DNA of 64,000 nucleotides from Carnegiea gigantea (lineage: Eukaryota; Streptophyta; Magnoliopsida; Caryophyllales; Cactaceae). Shown piece after piece: positions 50,061 through 62,879 of the stretch. Location of the stretch: assembly GCA_029747015.1 (NCBI GenBank), contig JAKOGI010000027.1:1458001-1522000 (forward strand), written 5' to 3'. The translations under genes were made by a program, and so were the position numbers. How positions within the stretch are numbered: the stretch's first letter is position 1; every line of letters begins with the position of its first letter. The notes beneath the pieces were generated by a model. It saw only the letters and a program-made list of their open reading frames with translations. It searched no databases and had not been told where the DNA came from.

Positions 50061-50900
50061 CCACCAAAAAAATTAATGTTACTTTCTAAGTTAAATGCTG
50101 TTGCTTGAATGAATCTTCATCCCCAAATGCGAATGATGAATCCTCCTAAACCATAAGAGAAAATTCTTTGGCCAAATAAGGGCTTAAACCTTGAAAATAG
50201 AACTCCAATGAAAACGAAGATCAAAACCCACAAGAAGACCCAATAGAAACACCTTCTTAAGATGAATGCATTTGAAATTCAATAATCTTGCAAAGAGAAA
50301 AAGGAATGTTGGATAAATAAACTCACCAATTAATCTTCTAAAGCTTAAACATCAAGACTTAACCTAAGGGGAGGACTCATATTCACCACTCTCAATGAGA
50401 GATTTAAAAAAGGGGATTTTTATAGGAGAAACAATAAGCAACAAACTCATTTCATTCAAATTCCACATATGAAAATTTTACAATGATTTAAGCCAATGCA
50501 TAGCTCGGTGGCCACCTCTCCAAACTTAGAAAAGTCAATAGAATTTACAAATAAAAAACAATCAATGAAAATCTAATTAGTTGTATATCCAAAACAAAAA
50601 AGATGACTACAAAACTTGAGGTTTTTCTGCACATATCCTTGCTTGGTGGCACCTCAACCAACCCAAATGGAGGAATTTGGTGGTTATGTTCAAGGGAAGA
50701 AAAAAATGTTGAGGATGTCCCCTAATTACCCACATAAGATTAGCCCTTAATTCAATAATTTGCCAAAAGAAGCTCTTCACAAAAAAATGTGCAAAACTAG
50801 ACCTGTATTGATCCTTGCTTGATTTTCACTTCATAAATTGAGGTATACTTGGAATCAGGAGGTGTTCCCTAATCTATGGGAAAATAGACATTTCGGACTA
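50061..50900. other. Intergenic DNA, nothing recognised
   Basis: AT-rich sequence with no open frame of interest and no repeat ends recognised. Confidence 0.4.
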
Positions 50901-51800
50901 TTTATTCATAACTCAAGATGAGTGTGGTTCTTGTTGGCCTTAGACTTGGGTTGCTCATTCACTTTCTTAATTCTATCACTCCCATTGACCGTATCCCATT
51001 TCCTCACACATGTAGTAAGGAATGAAGTAAGCCATCTTAGAGAATATGTCAATGACCACCATAAGAACAACTTTCCTTTATGGTTTCTTGAAAGAGCCGT
51101 ATTGAAATCCAGACTTATATCATCCCCAGACCTTGTAAGAACTAGAAGAAGAGAGTAGATACCTTGATAGAATTGACTCTTCGCCATATGGCAAAAGTTG
51201 CCCATCTTGTGATCACCTTGTAAATATCTCCTATCTTGGGCCAATAGAAGTGTTCTTTAAGTATCTTAAGAGTCTTGTTGATACCAAGGTGGCCGGATAA
51301 AGCTCCTCTATAAGCCTCCTTGACGATCAAGTCCTTTATAGGACTTTTGGAAATACAAACTTTGGTGCTTTTGAAAAGAAACCCATCTTGTAATATAAAT
51401 GGGCCCGAAGTAGAGGGATTTTTTACCTCCTCCTTGAAATGTTCATCCTTCTTGTTGGAATGGAAATGAAGGACATTGGTTTCAAGAATCGATAAAAGGG
51501 CATACCTTCTTGATAATGCATGAGCCACCACATTCTGTTTCCCGCTCTTATACTTGCTAGAGAAGGTGAAAAATTGAAGGGATTCAACGCACTTGGCATC
51601 TCTTGTGTTCAACTTGTGTTGGCCATTCAGTAAGAGAAAGCGTTGTGATCTGAATGAAGAACAAAAGGTGTGGGCTTGAGACAATGATTCCAATGTTTCA
51701 AGGCTCTAGCAATAGCATAGAGCTCCTTGTCCTAAATAGAGTAATTGAGTCTTGAACCATTCAACTTCTCACTAAAGTAGGCTACACTTCTCACTATTCC
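50900..51800 (-). pseudogene. Ty3-gypsy retrotransposon remnant (RNase H and integrase N-part)
   Basis: On the minus strand from right to left: AYFSEKLNGSRLNYS, then [20 protein letters not shown] (about 51790-51690), which is the RNase H domain; [18 protein letters not shown] (about 51560-51505); then the integrase zinc-binding part, with [20 protein letters not shown] and EHFYWPK (about 51325-51240); then a weak DDISLDFNTALSRN match to the integrase core start (about 51125-51080). Stops, frameshifts and loss of the Cys pair show it is dead. No LTRs were located. Confidence 0.8.
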
Positions 51801-53826
51801 AGCTTTTCACTGGATCATCAATAGATTTAGCGATTGCTCTATGAACAAACCTTGTCTTCCTCGTGGTTAATAACGCAATTTCGATAGCTGTTCTCTGGGA
51901 TCTTTACTTGCCTGATCCAGTAAGCTTTGCACCTTGACCTAGCGAAAAAGGTCTATCCAAGGGACATATGAATAAAGGAATTTGCAAGTCTGTAAAATTG
52001 ATCTTGTTTCTTCCAGCAGACATGGCTTGATTGCAATGAAATGTAACTGGATCGATTGTTTTGATTAGAGCTATGTTTGACTCTCAAAGTTGAAGGCTAT
52101 ATTGATTGATGATTCCAATCAGTTGATCGAGTTATAAGTTATGAAAATCAATGTAACAGTGATTTGAGCTTAATTAGTTGATGGATTAAAAAATCAACCA
52201 ATTGAAATAGAAGGAAGAATTGTATATGAGATTCAAATCATATGAGATTCAAGCATTCCATCTGTGACACCATGTTAATGTAAAAACTTCAAAAACAATC
52301 AATCAAGATCCATAAGAGAGAGGGATAACAAGTGAGATCTTTTTGGGTTCAAAATAATCTAACCCTCACAAGGTGTAAGGCCTCTCTCATATACTCTGGT
52401 AAGTTCATTACAAGAGAATAAAAACTATAACAAACTATCCACTTCAGCGGTCCAACTCAACTCAATACAACAAGTCTACCTTCGGCTTATCAAGTTAAGA
52501 AATAAAGGTTTCATCCATCCTCGGTTTCATAAGAAGATGCGAAAGATGGTGCTATCTATCGAAAGGACATTACTTGTCAAAAGAGTCCCGAGATAATCAA
52601 TTTGCTTGACCTGCTAATAGAGGAAATTATTTGAGATACTACGTAAGGGCTTACTGCTTGAAATTCAATATAACCATCGGAAAGAGTTGTCATAAGCTTT
52701 TATGTCACAGTATGCGAAAAAATTGAACAGGCCGTGTTGTTATGCATTAACTACAGGAGGGGTTTCCAAATGGGAAATGTTCCCTTATGTTATTTGTGAA
52801 ACCAGTGTGTGCTTCTACATTATTTCCCTTTCTTCTCTTTGATACTATGCACTTGTCTACTCTCTCTTATGGCTAATTGTGCAGCTCTGCACTTACACTG
52901 GCATGGGTGAAGACTGCTGAAGTTTTGGCTCGTGATAGGCTTTCAGGTTCATTTTAGGTGAATTGTTTCAATATGATATCATTAAGACGCCCTTCAATAC
53001 ATTCGAATTCAAATAGGATATAAGCTTCTGTTGCAGCTTTGTGTGAACAAGGTAAACCCATACTACTCTAGACTGAACTGCAAGGATGCTTTCTTGAGTT
53101 GACCGCAGCATACCAGATCCACTCTGGTTGGTGTTGGTTTTGCTTACTATGACATTATATCTCTTAAGTTTTGTAGTTTTCTTTGTTGTACTCAAGCAAT
53201 GTCTATTCAACATATTACTCACTATTATGGAATTTTCAACATACAGTGTTCCAAATTATTGTATTGGGTTTTCTCCACCTTTTATGGAAATGAACTGGTG
53301 GAAGGCCCCACATATTGCTTATTGCAACTGCGTCAATCAACACACATGACACTCTGGCGATTCAGACCTGCTAATTTGGAAACTCTTAAGAATTTGACTT
53401 GATTTCACTGTGTATTCTATATTTGTTGGTCCAAAATCAGGCATTTATTGATATGGAGGACTTTATAATTGTGAGTCACTCTATTTTTGTGGGTGTCTAG
53501 CTTTGCAGGACCTGACCACGGGAATTGGATGACTGTACTTGTGGTGCTTATCAACTCATTCGTCAAGTGTTTGTCAGAAGGTGTGGGTTCATTCAGGGCT
53601 GTGGGGGACCCAATGTGGTTGAGTTTTTCCTTTAGCAATGGCAATCCTGTATAGCTAACTCAATATTTTCTACTTAGATGTCATGAGGTTCTAAACCAAT
53701 TAGTTCCATAGATATAGTCTAGTTTTCACATTTTCTCTTTAAATCAGGAAGGATTTGGAAGAACATATTGAAGATGGATAAGAAAATGACTACTATGTTG
53801 TCATATCATGCTCATGTATCAAAGAA
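51801..53826. other. Spacer with possible retroelement debris
   Basis: CTGTGACACCATGTTAA at about 52261-52277 resembles the complement of an LTR-retroelement leader (TGGTGTCACAG), but no LTR pair was found. A short frame after an AG acceptor at about 52881 (ALTLAWVKTAEVLARDRLSG, ending at a stop near 52957) could be a terminal exon piece. I cannot assign it. Other frames here lack motifs. Confidence 0.3.
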
Positions 53827-53932
53827 TGATAATAGAGGATAGAGATTTCTTGTAAATTGACTGTATATTCGTTTCTATATAATGAGTGCCTGGCTACCGG
53901 ATTAGGTGAGCCGAAACACATTCAAAATCTCA
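53827..53932 (+). repeat. 5' LTR of the copia element
   Basis: Begins TGATAATAG and ends AAAATCTCA. Collinear with the 3' LTR from TTCTTGTAAATTGAC onward, with about five differences in the last 86 bp and more in the first 20. Contains a TATATAAT box near 53876. Confidence 0.88.
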
Positions 53933-53934
53933 TA

Positions 53935-53946
53935 TGGTATCAGAGC
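53935..53946 (+). other. Copia primer-binding site
   Basis: TGGTATCAGAGC, complementary to the 3' end of plant initiator tRNA-Met, two bases after the LTR end. Confidence 0.9.
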
Positions 53947-54010
53947 ATACTGATTCCTAATTTTTTATTAATTTTTATTTTTTTTAATTTTTCCTAAAAT
54001 CCTTCCCTGC

Positions 54011-55067
54011 ATGAATCTCAGCCCTAGTGCAGCAGCAGCCATGGCCGCCGGTGACAGCCCCCCTTCCTTGTCTGACGCTGGGTCTCCTCGTGCCACCACC
54101 GTCGACTCCTCCACTGTGTCCGCGCCACCTGGGTTCACGTCACAGACTTCCGCTTCGCCTTTCTCTCACTCTGGCGTTCTCTCTCACCTCGGGTTCAGCC
54201 TGCCCGAGGTCCTGTTTGGCTCCTCCTCGGCGTCTGGGCTTGTAGGTTTGCAGCCCAGCCAGATGCGCCCGCCTTCGCCCACCATCCCCCACAACCTCTT
54301 CGTGCTACCGTGCTCAACCTGGGCGTCGCCTTCACACACTGCCCCTTTCGGTTTTGGCCTCCATTTGATGACCACCATGCCCAGTGGTCTCGTGGGTGAC
54401 CCCACATGGACGGTTGGTCCCGCTCTTCTTCCCGTGTTACCGCCCATTAACCCGGGACAATCAATATCAAAACATTCTTACTACGGTTCTTGAACGTGTT
54501 GATGATTTCTCGTCCTGGAAGACTCAATTCTTGTCGTTTCTTGTTATGCATCAATTGCACAGGTTTATTGATGGCATCATCACTCAACCGACATCTCACA
54601 TTTTTATGTCCTCTGAAATGCCACAACTGAATCTGGCATTCGCATTATGGATTTGATTAGATCAGCTGATTCGCGCCTGGCTGTTCGCTGCTATTACTAA
54701 AGACCATATGACAGAAGTTCGCAATTTACAGCATTCTATCACAATCTGGCAATGTCTTGAATCTCGTTTCAATTCTGCTAGTCGGGCGCATGCTATGGAT
54801 TTGAAGCGTCTCTTAATGAATCTCGAAAAGCCTAAGAATCAACCTATCGATGAGTTTCTTCGGGATGTTAAAAATATTGCAGTCTCTCTTGCTGCTATTC
54901 AGTCTGCTGTTTCTGACATTGATCTGATCCAATATACTCTCAATGCTTTAGATTCTGACTATGATGGTTTTGTTGATATGCTTACTCATATGCTTGGTGT
55001 TCTCACGTTTGATGATGTTCGGAGCAAGTTGCCAGTTCATGAGCAACGTGTTCACTTTTTAAGATGA
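54011..55067 (+). pseudogene. Copia gag remnant
   Basis: A Ser/Pro-rich N-terminal frame (54011-54493) is followed by a frame change into FSSWKTQFLSFLVMHQLHRF (54510-54580) and then the UBN2-type gag domain ITIWQCLESRFNSASRAHAM to TFDDVRSKL (about 54730-55030). No zinc knuckle was recognised. Frameshifts and stops prevent a full product. Confidence 0.75.
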
Positions 55068-55649
55068 CGTAATACTGGGACCTTGACTCATCCTGCTTTT
55101 GTCGTCAGTACAGTGTTGCAAGGTGAGACTGCACCTACTTTGCAGACCAATGCATGCAATTCAGGTCGTGGCAAGAATAATCAGAACAATCGCAGCAGGA
55201 GTAATCAGAACAACAACAAAGGGAAGAACAACTCCAACAAATAGGCTTCCCAAACAACCGCCAGCAATAAGGGGGTGCCTACAGGTTTTGTTTTATGTAA
55301 TTCGGACTTGTCATTGTTAAATATTCAATGTACTTCTGGTTTGTGTACTAATTCATTATCTGCAGGTACTGAAACGTTTAAGGGGGTGTTGGCCTGTTGG
55401 GTTTTGGTCCTAATGTTATTTGTCCGATTTGCCATTCACCTGGTTATACTGCAGCTGTCTGTTCTATTCGCTACCAACCTTGCTCCACTAGCACTTTTCC
55501 TGCCATGACTAGTTTTACACCTACTGAGCCTACAAAAACACTCTGGTATCCAGGCTCTGCTGTGGCATCCCACATAACTCCTGACGAAGGTATACGATCT
55601 TCTAAAACTCCTTACTCAGGTTCTGCTTAGGTTGAAGTTGGTAATGGTT

Positions 55650-58600
55650 AATTTTGTCCTTCATGTCCCTTAACTCAAACATAATCTTCTTTCTGTGCAT
55701 TGTTTGTGTCGTAAAGAACAATTGTCATGTTCAATTTTCTGATTCTGGTTTTTGTGTCAAGGACAACACCACAAGTGATGTCCTTCTACAAGGGCCTAGT
55801 CATCCTACCGATACTGTTGATCCTGTTAACCTTAGGCGTCTCCATGAGCATGTTCCTGCATTGGCTGTCTTGCATGATTCTGGTGACGTTTGGCATCGAA
55901 GACTTGGTCACTGTGGGACATGAGTTTTAGATACTCTTAGGAAGAATAAAACTATTTCTGCTACTATTTTTTTAGATAGTTGTGTTACTTGTCGTCTTGC
56001 TAAATCTCAACGATTACCTTTTACTTTGGTTGATCATTGTTCTACAACACCATTACATATTATACATTCCGAAGTTTGGGAAGCTCCACGTGATTCTATC
56101 AAATTTTTTCGATATTATATAATCTTTGTGGATGATTTTTCACGCTTCACTTGGTTGTATCCTATGAAACGAAAAATAGAAGTTCTATCCATTTTTGTTT
56201 AGTTTCAAAAATTGGTTGAGAATCATTTTGATCAGAAAATAAAAATATTTCAATGTGATGGTGGACTGGAATTTGATAATATTTCTCTTAAGAATCATTG
56301 TTTGGCATCTGGTATTCTTTTTCAAAAATTCTGTCTTGAAACTCAGGCACAGAACGGTGTCGCTGAACGTAAGCATAATCATATCTTGGAGATGGTTTAG
56401 GACTTTCTTGATTCAATCTCTTATTCCTTCTACCTATTGGGTAGAAGCAGCTTTTGCTATTGTGTTTACTATTAACCAGTTACCTACACCTGTTCTTGGT
56501 GACACATCTCCTTTCGAAAAGTTGTTTAAGCGTTTTCCTGACTAAACTTTTTTACGGACATTGGATTGTGCTTGTTTTCCTAACATTTCATCATTTTCAT
56601 CCAACAAATTACAAACCCGGTCCATTAATTGTGTTTTCCTGGGATATGCCCATCAATATAAAGGCGACCGTTGTTATGATCCTACCACTAGAAACATTTA
56701 CATCCATTGACACGTGCGCTTTCATGAAAATGTTTTTCGCTTCCAACAGTTATCTTCTTCTCGTGTTCATCCATTGCCGCACACCAATTATCTTACTAAT
56801 GACATTCTCTCTCTTACGAATGTTGATTCCTCGGTACATTTGTTGCCGTCTTATGCAGCACCATCATTGTCCTCTCTCCCAGTGAGCGTGTCCAGTCAGT
56901 GTACCTCTCCAATCACGACTCCCTCACCCGGTTTGTCCTCTCCACTGCCCCATGTGCCCCCCTCCCCTTCTCGGTCTGCTTCTTTGGTGTCCCCTCTCAC
57001 GGTCGCTTCAGTGCAGGCATCTCCTATGGTCTCTCCCTCTCTTGTTCCTATAGTGCCCCATATCCCTTCTCCTTCTCCCATTGTGTCTTGCCCGGTTATT
57101 GACTTGCCTAGTTCTAGTGTGTCTGCTACTAATATTCATCCCATGCAAACTAGGTCCAAGTCTAGCATTTCAAAGCCTAAACACATCCTATCTCTTGCGA
57201 CTGGGTCTTCTTAGTCTGAACCCTCTTTATTTAAGGAAGCTATGTGTCATCCCAAGTGGGAAGCGACTATGTCTGATGAGCTTGATACTTTGATTTCTAA
57301 TAATACCTGGGATTCTGGGAACTTGTTCCACGTACAGATGCTCAAAATCTAGGGGCCAATAAGTGGGTTTTTAGGAGAAAACACAATTTGGATGGGTCAT
57401 TGGAACGTTACAAAGCAAGGTTGATTGCTGCAAGAAATCATCAGCACGTAGGTATTGACTATCATGACACCTTTGCTCCTGTTGTTCGTCCTGCCACTAT
57501 TCACCTTGTTCTCTCTCTTGCTGTCACTCATAAATGGCCTATTCATCAACTTGATGTTAAAAATGCCTTTCTTCATGGCATTTTGACTGAAATAGTTTAC
57601 ATGAGACAACCTCCTGGTTTCACTGATCCTTACTTTCCGTCTCACGCGTGCCTACTCAAAAAGGCTATCTATGGCTTTAAACAAGCCCCACGTGCTTGGT
57701 TTCATCGCTTTAGTAGTTTTTTGCTCACATATGGATTCTCTTGTAGCTAGTCGGATCCCTCCATGTTTACTTTTCAAAACGTATCTCACATTCTTATCTT
57801 CTTCTCTATGTTGACGACATCATTCTGGTTGGTAATTCTGTGTCTCTTCTTTTCTTCTTTATCTCCACACTTTCTAAGCACTTTGCTATGAAAGACTTGG
57901 GAGATCTTCACCATTTTTTGGGAGTACAGGTCATTCGTTCCTCTTCGGGTTTGTCTTTGTCTCAACACAAATACATATCTAACCTTCTTCTCAAATTTCA
58001 TCTCCATACATGCAAACCTGTTCGCACTCCTATCGTTGCTAGGACCACTCTCACCCTCTCAGACGGTGAGTTACTTACAGATCCCACAGAGTACCGTAGC
58101 ATGATAGGTGCGTTGCAATACTTAACCATGACTCATCCTGACATTGCATATGCAGTTCATGTAGTTTCTCAGTTTATGCATGCCCCCCGTACTACTCATT
58201 TTTTGCTGTAAAGCACATTTTCAGATATTTACAGGGTACCTTAACTGATGGACTACACATTCGACCTGCTGCATCTCTTTCTCTTCTTGTTGCGTATTCT
58301 GATACGGATTGGGCCGGCTGTAAGGATACATGTCGTTCCACTACAGGTTATGCTGTTTTCTTTGGACCCAATCTTATTGCTTGGCATTCTAAGAAACAAC
58401 CCACGGTGTCCAAATAATCTACTAAAGCTAAGTACAGAGCTATCGCCTACACCGTTGCTGAAACCATTTGGATTCGGAAGCTGCTTGCTAACATTGGGAT
58501 TATGCTTTCTACTCCGACTCGTGTGATGTGTGACAACATTAGTGCCACATATCTCACTGCTAATCCCAGTCATCATGATCGCTCCAAACATATTGCTGTG

Positions 58601-58750
58601 GACCATCACTTTGTTCGTGAGGTGTTGCTGATGGTGGTGTTGTAGTGCGCTATGTTCCCACTCAGTTCCAATTAGCTGATATTTTTACCAAAGAGTTGTC
58701 GTCTAGTCAGTTTTCATTTTTAAAGTCCAATCTGTCCATTCGTTCCTCTC
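55650..58750 (+). pseudogene. Copia pol remnant (integrase, RT, RNase H)
   Basis: Integrase zinc-binding WHRRLGH (about 55890) and CVTC (about 55980); catalytic core with FVDDFSRFTWLYP (about 56128), FQCDGG (about 56250) and NGVAERKHN (about 56353). Reverse transcriptase from KWVFRRKHNLDGSLERYKAR (about 57363) through DYHDTFAPVV, LDVKNAFLHG and KAIYGFKQAPRAW to a YVDD motif reached only after a frame change (about 57805). RNase H follows, with GCKDTCRSTTGYAVFFG (about 58318) and a DNISATYLTANPSHHDRSKH segment (about 58535-58590). Several in-frame stops are present. The region at 56560-57230 is Ser/Pro-rich linker. Confidence 0.85.
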
Positions 58751-58758
58751 TTGTACAG

Positions 58759-58768
58759 ATTGAGGGGA
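58759..58768 (+). other. Copia polypurine tract
   Basis: ATTGAGGGGA lies immediately before the 3' LTR, in the position expected for plus-strand priming. Confidence 0.8.
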
Positions 58769-58874
58769 TGTAATAGCAGATATGAACTTTCTTGTGAATT
58801 GACCGTATATTCGTTTCTATATAATGAGCGCCTGGCTATCGGATTAGGTGAGCGGAAACACATTCAAAATCTCA
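58769..58874 (+). repeat. 3' LTR of the copia element
   Basis: Begins TGTAATAG, ends AAAATCTCA, and has the same 106-bp length as the 5' LTR. Confidence 0.9.
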
Positions 58875-58879
58875 TAAAT

Positions 58880-61379
58880 GGTTTGTAATTGAGAGCATTA
58901 TCGAGAGGGTTGTAATTGTAAGGTTGTTTCCTCTAAGATTTTTCTATCAATGTGGCTGGAATGACCCTGGACTTTATACATGCCGATATTTGCTTGGTTG
59001 TGCTAAATTAATGCTCAAGCCTACGCCAAGTTAAGTGTTTCATCTAGGTTGAGTTTGGCTTTGGGTGGGATCAAGTTGATCCGGTTTGGTTTCGGATATC
59101 ATCATTCATCATAATCATGCATCATGTTGATATTGGTCAGACTAATGTTGGATTACTCTGGTTTGGGTTGCTCCAGATCAGAATTTGACCAAAATCAGGT
59201 TGTTCAGTTCTAGGTTTGTGTCGAGGCTCGTTTTGAGTTGGATAATCAGGTACAATTCCACGAGTCAGTGTGGTTGGTCTAATCAAGACACCCCTTGCAG
59301 TAATTTAGCCATAATCTAATTACTATTCTTAATTCTCTTATATCCCTCCATGTGGAAGGTGAAGCCAGTTCTGAACAGATTGAAAAATTCCCTTGTTGCG
59401 CTTGGAGCATCCTTGTTTATATGTGTTGGAACCACAAGGAACCATGGAAATCATACAGTGAAGCCGGAGATCGTGTTATACCTGGAGTTTACAATGTTGA
59501 CTCTGCCAGGTCATTTGAGTCTAATGCATTTCACGGTGAACCTGGTCTTGTCCCTAAGTAGCAGCAACCCTGCAAATTACATCAAATTCTCTAGTGTAGT
59601 TGCTGTATATGTGTCTGTAAATGTTTGTGCATGAATTGGGCTACATAGGAAATTAATATAAGTGTATGCATGTTAAAAATTCAGAATTTGGTTTCTGGGT
59701 TGCTGGTTGTTTTTCTATTCTGACAAACAAACAGGACTTTTGGAAGCAACCGTGGTCTCAAATCCTAGTGGACTAAGTTTATGATGTTGCTCGGATGCAT
59801 TCATCTTTGACATCAGTTTTGCACTCAAGAATTTGGTTCAGTAAGGTTATGGAAGGTACCCTTGGACAATTATCAGTGTTTGGATTGTGAGATATATCTT
59901 GTGATTTGCTTCTGTTCAGTCACTTCTGTGCTTTTTTTTGGTTAGTCCGCTTTTACGAGCATTCATAGGTGTCAGTTGGTTGAGTTGATATATAGTCTTC
60001 TTCTTTCCTCTTTTTAAAGTAATGTACCCTTTGATTAAATCTATATAAATATATTAACACAAAACCAACTATCTTCTTCAATTGTTACATGCTATGTCAC
60101 ATAATTTGCCTTTAAAAAAAAAAATTCATTCATGTTACTAGGAGAGTCTTTAAATATTAATTTACAATAGGTCTTATATTTGATTACCCCTTTTCTTCTT
60201 ATATTATAATTATATCATCCTTCGTACTCATCTAGATCCCAAGAAAATCTCTATAATATTATTATTGTTGACTTCTAATTTTACCCCCCCAAAAAAAACA
60301 TAATAGAAGATTCTGATTTGCAATAATACCAAAAATTTGGCAACAGTTGATAATAACAAAATTATTAATAATTATTTAGATAATGAAACGTTCTAATTTT
60401 CAAAATTATACATAACATTAAGTTCAAACCATATGATATTTATATTTTTTTCGTAACAATTATGCTTTCGGTTTTAAAAATAATTACAACCACTAATAAA
60501 GAATCGATTGCTATAATAGTTAGAAAGCAAGATATTACACTAATGGTTTATGTATCATAATGAGAATTATCAACATTTTCAATTAAAGAACTTGAAGACT
60601 TAATTTAAAATAAAAATAATTATTTATATAAATCCCATGCATTGCATATGTACTTAATGCTAGTTTGGCTACAAAATTTTATTACCGTATGTTAATAAGA
60701 TTTGCAAGTTTATTTTCTAATAAGATTATTTTGTAAGACACATATGTATTTGTAGCGCTTTCATATTGTAGATTAATAAAGTTTGAATAAATTATTCGTG
60801 AAGATTTGTCAAAGTGAACATACCTTTTGGCACAAATCAAAGATGGTGTAAGTCCATAATATTGGAGTTGTTGACGTTTAAATGACTTCAGTAGTTTAAT
60901 AAAGTATGCCTAAGATAAAGAGAGTTTACGAACTGGTAAGTAAGGGTAATGCATAAAGAAACCAAACTCTTGTTAATCATCACAAACATCTACTCTTTAC
61001 GTGACATCAGACAGAAACAATGTCTTTTATATATCTAATTTCATTATCATTTTAAGGTGGCTAAATTAGAAAAGTTGAAAACTTTATCAAGGCAAACTTA
61101 AAAATCCAAGAACTTATTCTCCCTCAACATCATATGCAAGTTTCATAGAAACTTAGAAAGAGTAGTGACTTAATCATCTCTTCAAAGACCTACATCCACT
61201 GATATTCCTGAAAAGAAAGAAAAAGACAGAACAACCAAGAATCTCAAAACCTGGATGAACCAAGGCAAGCACGCACAAACCCAGATTCTGAGATGATAAA
61301 ACCTAACAACAAATTGTGTCCTTTTCAAAATGATGTCGATTTTTGAAAGAAATTAATTTGCTCCACCATTTTAATCACT
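58880..61379. other. Intergenic DNA, one unexplained ORF
   Basis: Mostly AT-rich and non-coding. The exception is the open stretch around 59340-59561 described separately. From about 60000 onward the sequence is strongly AT-rich with no coding signal. Confidence 0.45.
59340..59561 (+). other. Unrecognised open frame, possible exon fragment
   Basis: An open frame with balanced composition includes VEGEASSEQIEKFPCCAWS and AGDRVIPGVYNVDSARSF and ends at a stop at 59559-59561. It stands out from the simple-composition frames around it. I do not recognise the family, saw no clear upstream exon, and no start codon is evident in this frame. It could be the terminal exon of an interrupted gene, a captured gene fragment, or chance. 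Confidence 0.2.
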
Positions 61380-61380
61380 C

Positions 61381-62825
61381 ATGAACTTTTTTTTTCTCTT
61401 CTCTGCAGTCAACCACGCATTTGACCCTCATCCCATTTTTTTCTTATTTTTTATGTTTTTATGTTTTTCTTTTTTATTTCTAATTTCTTATTTTCTTATT
61501 TTCTTATTTTATTATTTTATTTTTTATTTTTTTGAATTTTCTGTAACTTTTGTGTGGAATAAAAATAAAAAGATAAAAAATTAATAAATGAATATAAAAA
61601 ATTAAAAACAAACAAAAATAAAAAAACTGAAAAATATAAAATGAAATATAAAAATTAAAAACAAAAAATTAAGAATAACAAATAAAAAATAAGAAATAAG
61701 AAATAAAGAAATAAAAAAAGAAGAAAATAAGAAATAAGAAATAGAGATTAAAAACTAAAAAATTAAAATTAAAATGTAAAAAAAAAAAGAAAAATAAAAA
61801 TAAAAACGTAAAACATAAAAACAAAAAACAGAAAAAATGAAAAATAAAAAATAAAAAATAAAAACATGAATAAAAAATAAAAAATAACCAATAAAACATA
61901 AAAAAATAAACAATAAGAAATAAGAAATAAAAAAATAAAAACTTAAAAAACATAAAATCATAGGAAATTAATAAATAAAAAATAAAAATAAAGAACTAAA
62001 AAAAATCAATAGTACAAAGTAAAAAATAAAAAATAAGAAATAAAAATAAAATTTAAAAATCAAAAAATTAAAAATCAAAAATCAAAAATCAAAAATCAAA
62101 AAATAAAAAATAAAAAATAAAACATACAACATAAAAAATAAGAAATAAAAAATAAAATTTAAAAATTTAAAAATAAGAAATTAAAAATCAAAAATCAAAA
62201 AATAAAAATAAAAAAATATAAACATAAAAAATAAAAAAATAAAAATAAAAAATAAAAAAGTAAAAATTAGAAAATAAAAAATAAAAATAGAAAAATAAAA
62301 AATAAAACATAAAACATAAAACATAAAAAATTAAAAATAAATGAAAAATTAAAGATAGAAAATAAAAAATAAAAAATAAAAACATAAAAAAATACAAAAT
62401 AAAAATTAAGAAGTAAAAAATAAAAAATGAAAAATAAAAAAAAGAAATTAAAAAATAAAAAATAAAAAATAAAAAATAAAAAAAGAAAAAATAACAAGAA
62501 AAAGAAAAAATGAAAAAGAAAAAGAAAAAATAAAAATAAAAAGTAGAACAAATAAAAATAAAAATAAAAATAAAAAATAAAAACAAAAAAAAAATAAAAA
62601 ATAAAAAATTACAAAATAAGAAACTACAAAATAAAAAAATAAAAATAAGAAATAAGAAATAAGAAAATAAAAAATAAAAAAAATTAAACATAAAAAATAA
62701 AAAAATTAAAAATTAAAAATAAAAAAGTAAAAATTACAAAAACAACAAATTAAAAATATAAAAATAAAAACTAAAAAATGAAAACTAAAAAAAAAAAGAT
62801 AAAAAAGAATAAACAAAAATTTCAC
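61381..62825. repeat. Extreme A/T low-complexity block
   Basis: A T-rich part (about 61385-61540: TTTTTTATTTC-type words) is followed by about 1260 bp of A-rich AAATAAAA and AAAATCAAAAATC-type words to 62825. The strand composition switches abruptly near 61555. All open frames here (for example the long Phe/Tyr-rich ones on the minus strand at 61669-61961 and 62188-62691) are by-products of this composition. Confidence 0.95.
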
Positions 62826-62879
62826 AAAATTACGATAATTTCATAAATTATCACACATTAATTACATTCTCATTATTTT

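Larger units (their letters stand above)
53827..58874 (+). mobile_element. Full-length Ty1-copia retrotransposon, inactive
   Basis: A 5048-bp element has two 106-bp LTRs, a tRNA-Met primer-binding site, gag, pol in the order integrase, reverse transcriptase, RNase H (hence copia), and a polypurine tract. Stop codons and frameshifts interrupt the polyprotein in several places (for example the stops at 55921 and 56202). The LTRs differ by roughly 10 percent, so the insertion is old. The 5-bp flanks (AAGAA on the left, TAAAT on the right) do not match. Confidence 0.9.

Noticed and set aside
61669..62691. Long Phe/Tyr/Leu-rich frames on the minus strand that look like membrane proteins
   Set aside because: They arise from the A/T low-complexity block, with no variation expected of real proteins and no flanking gene signals.
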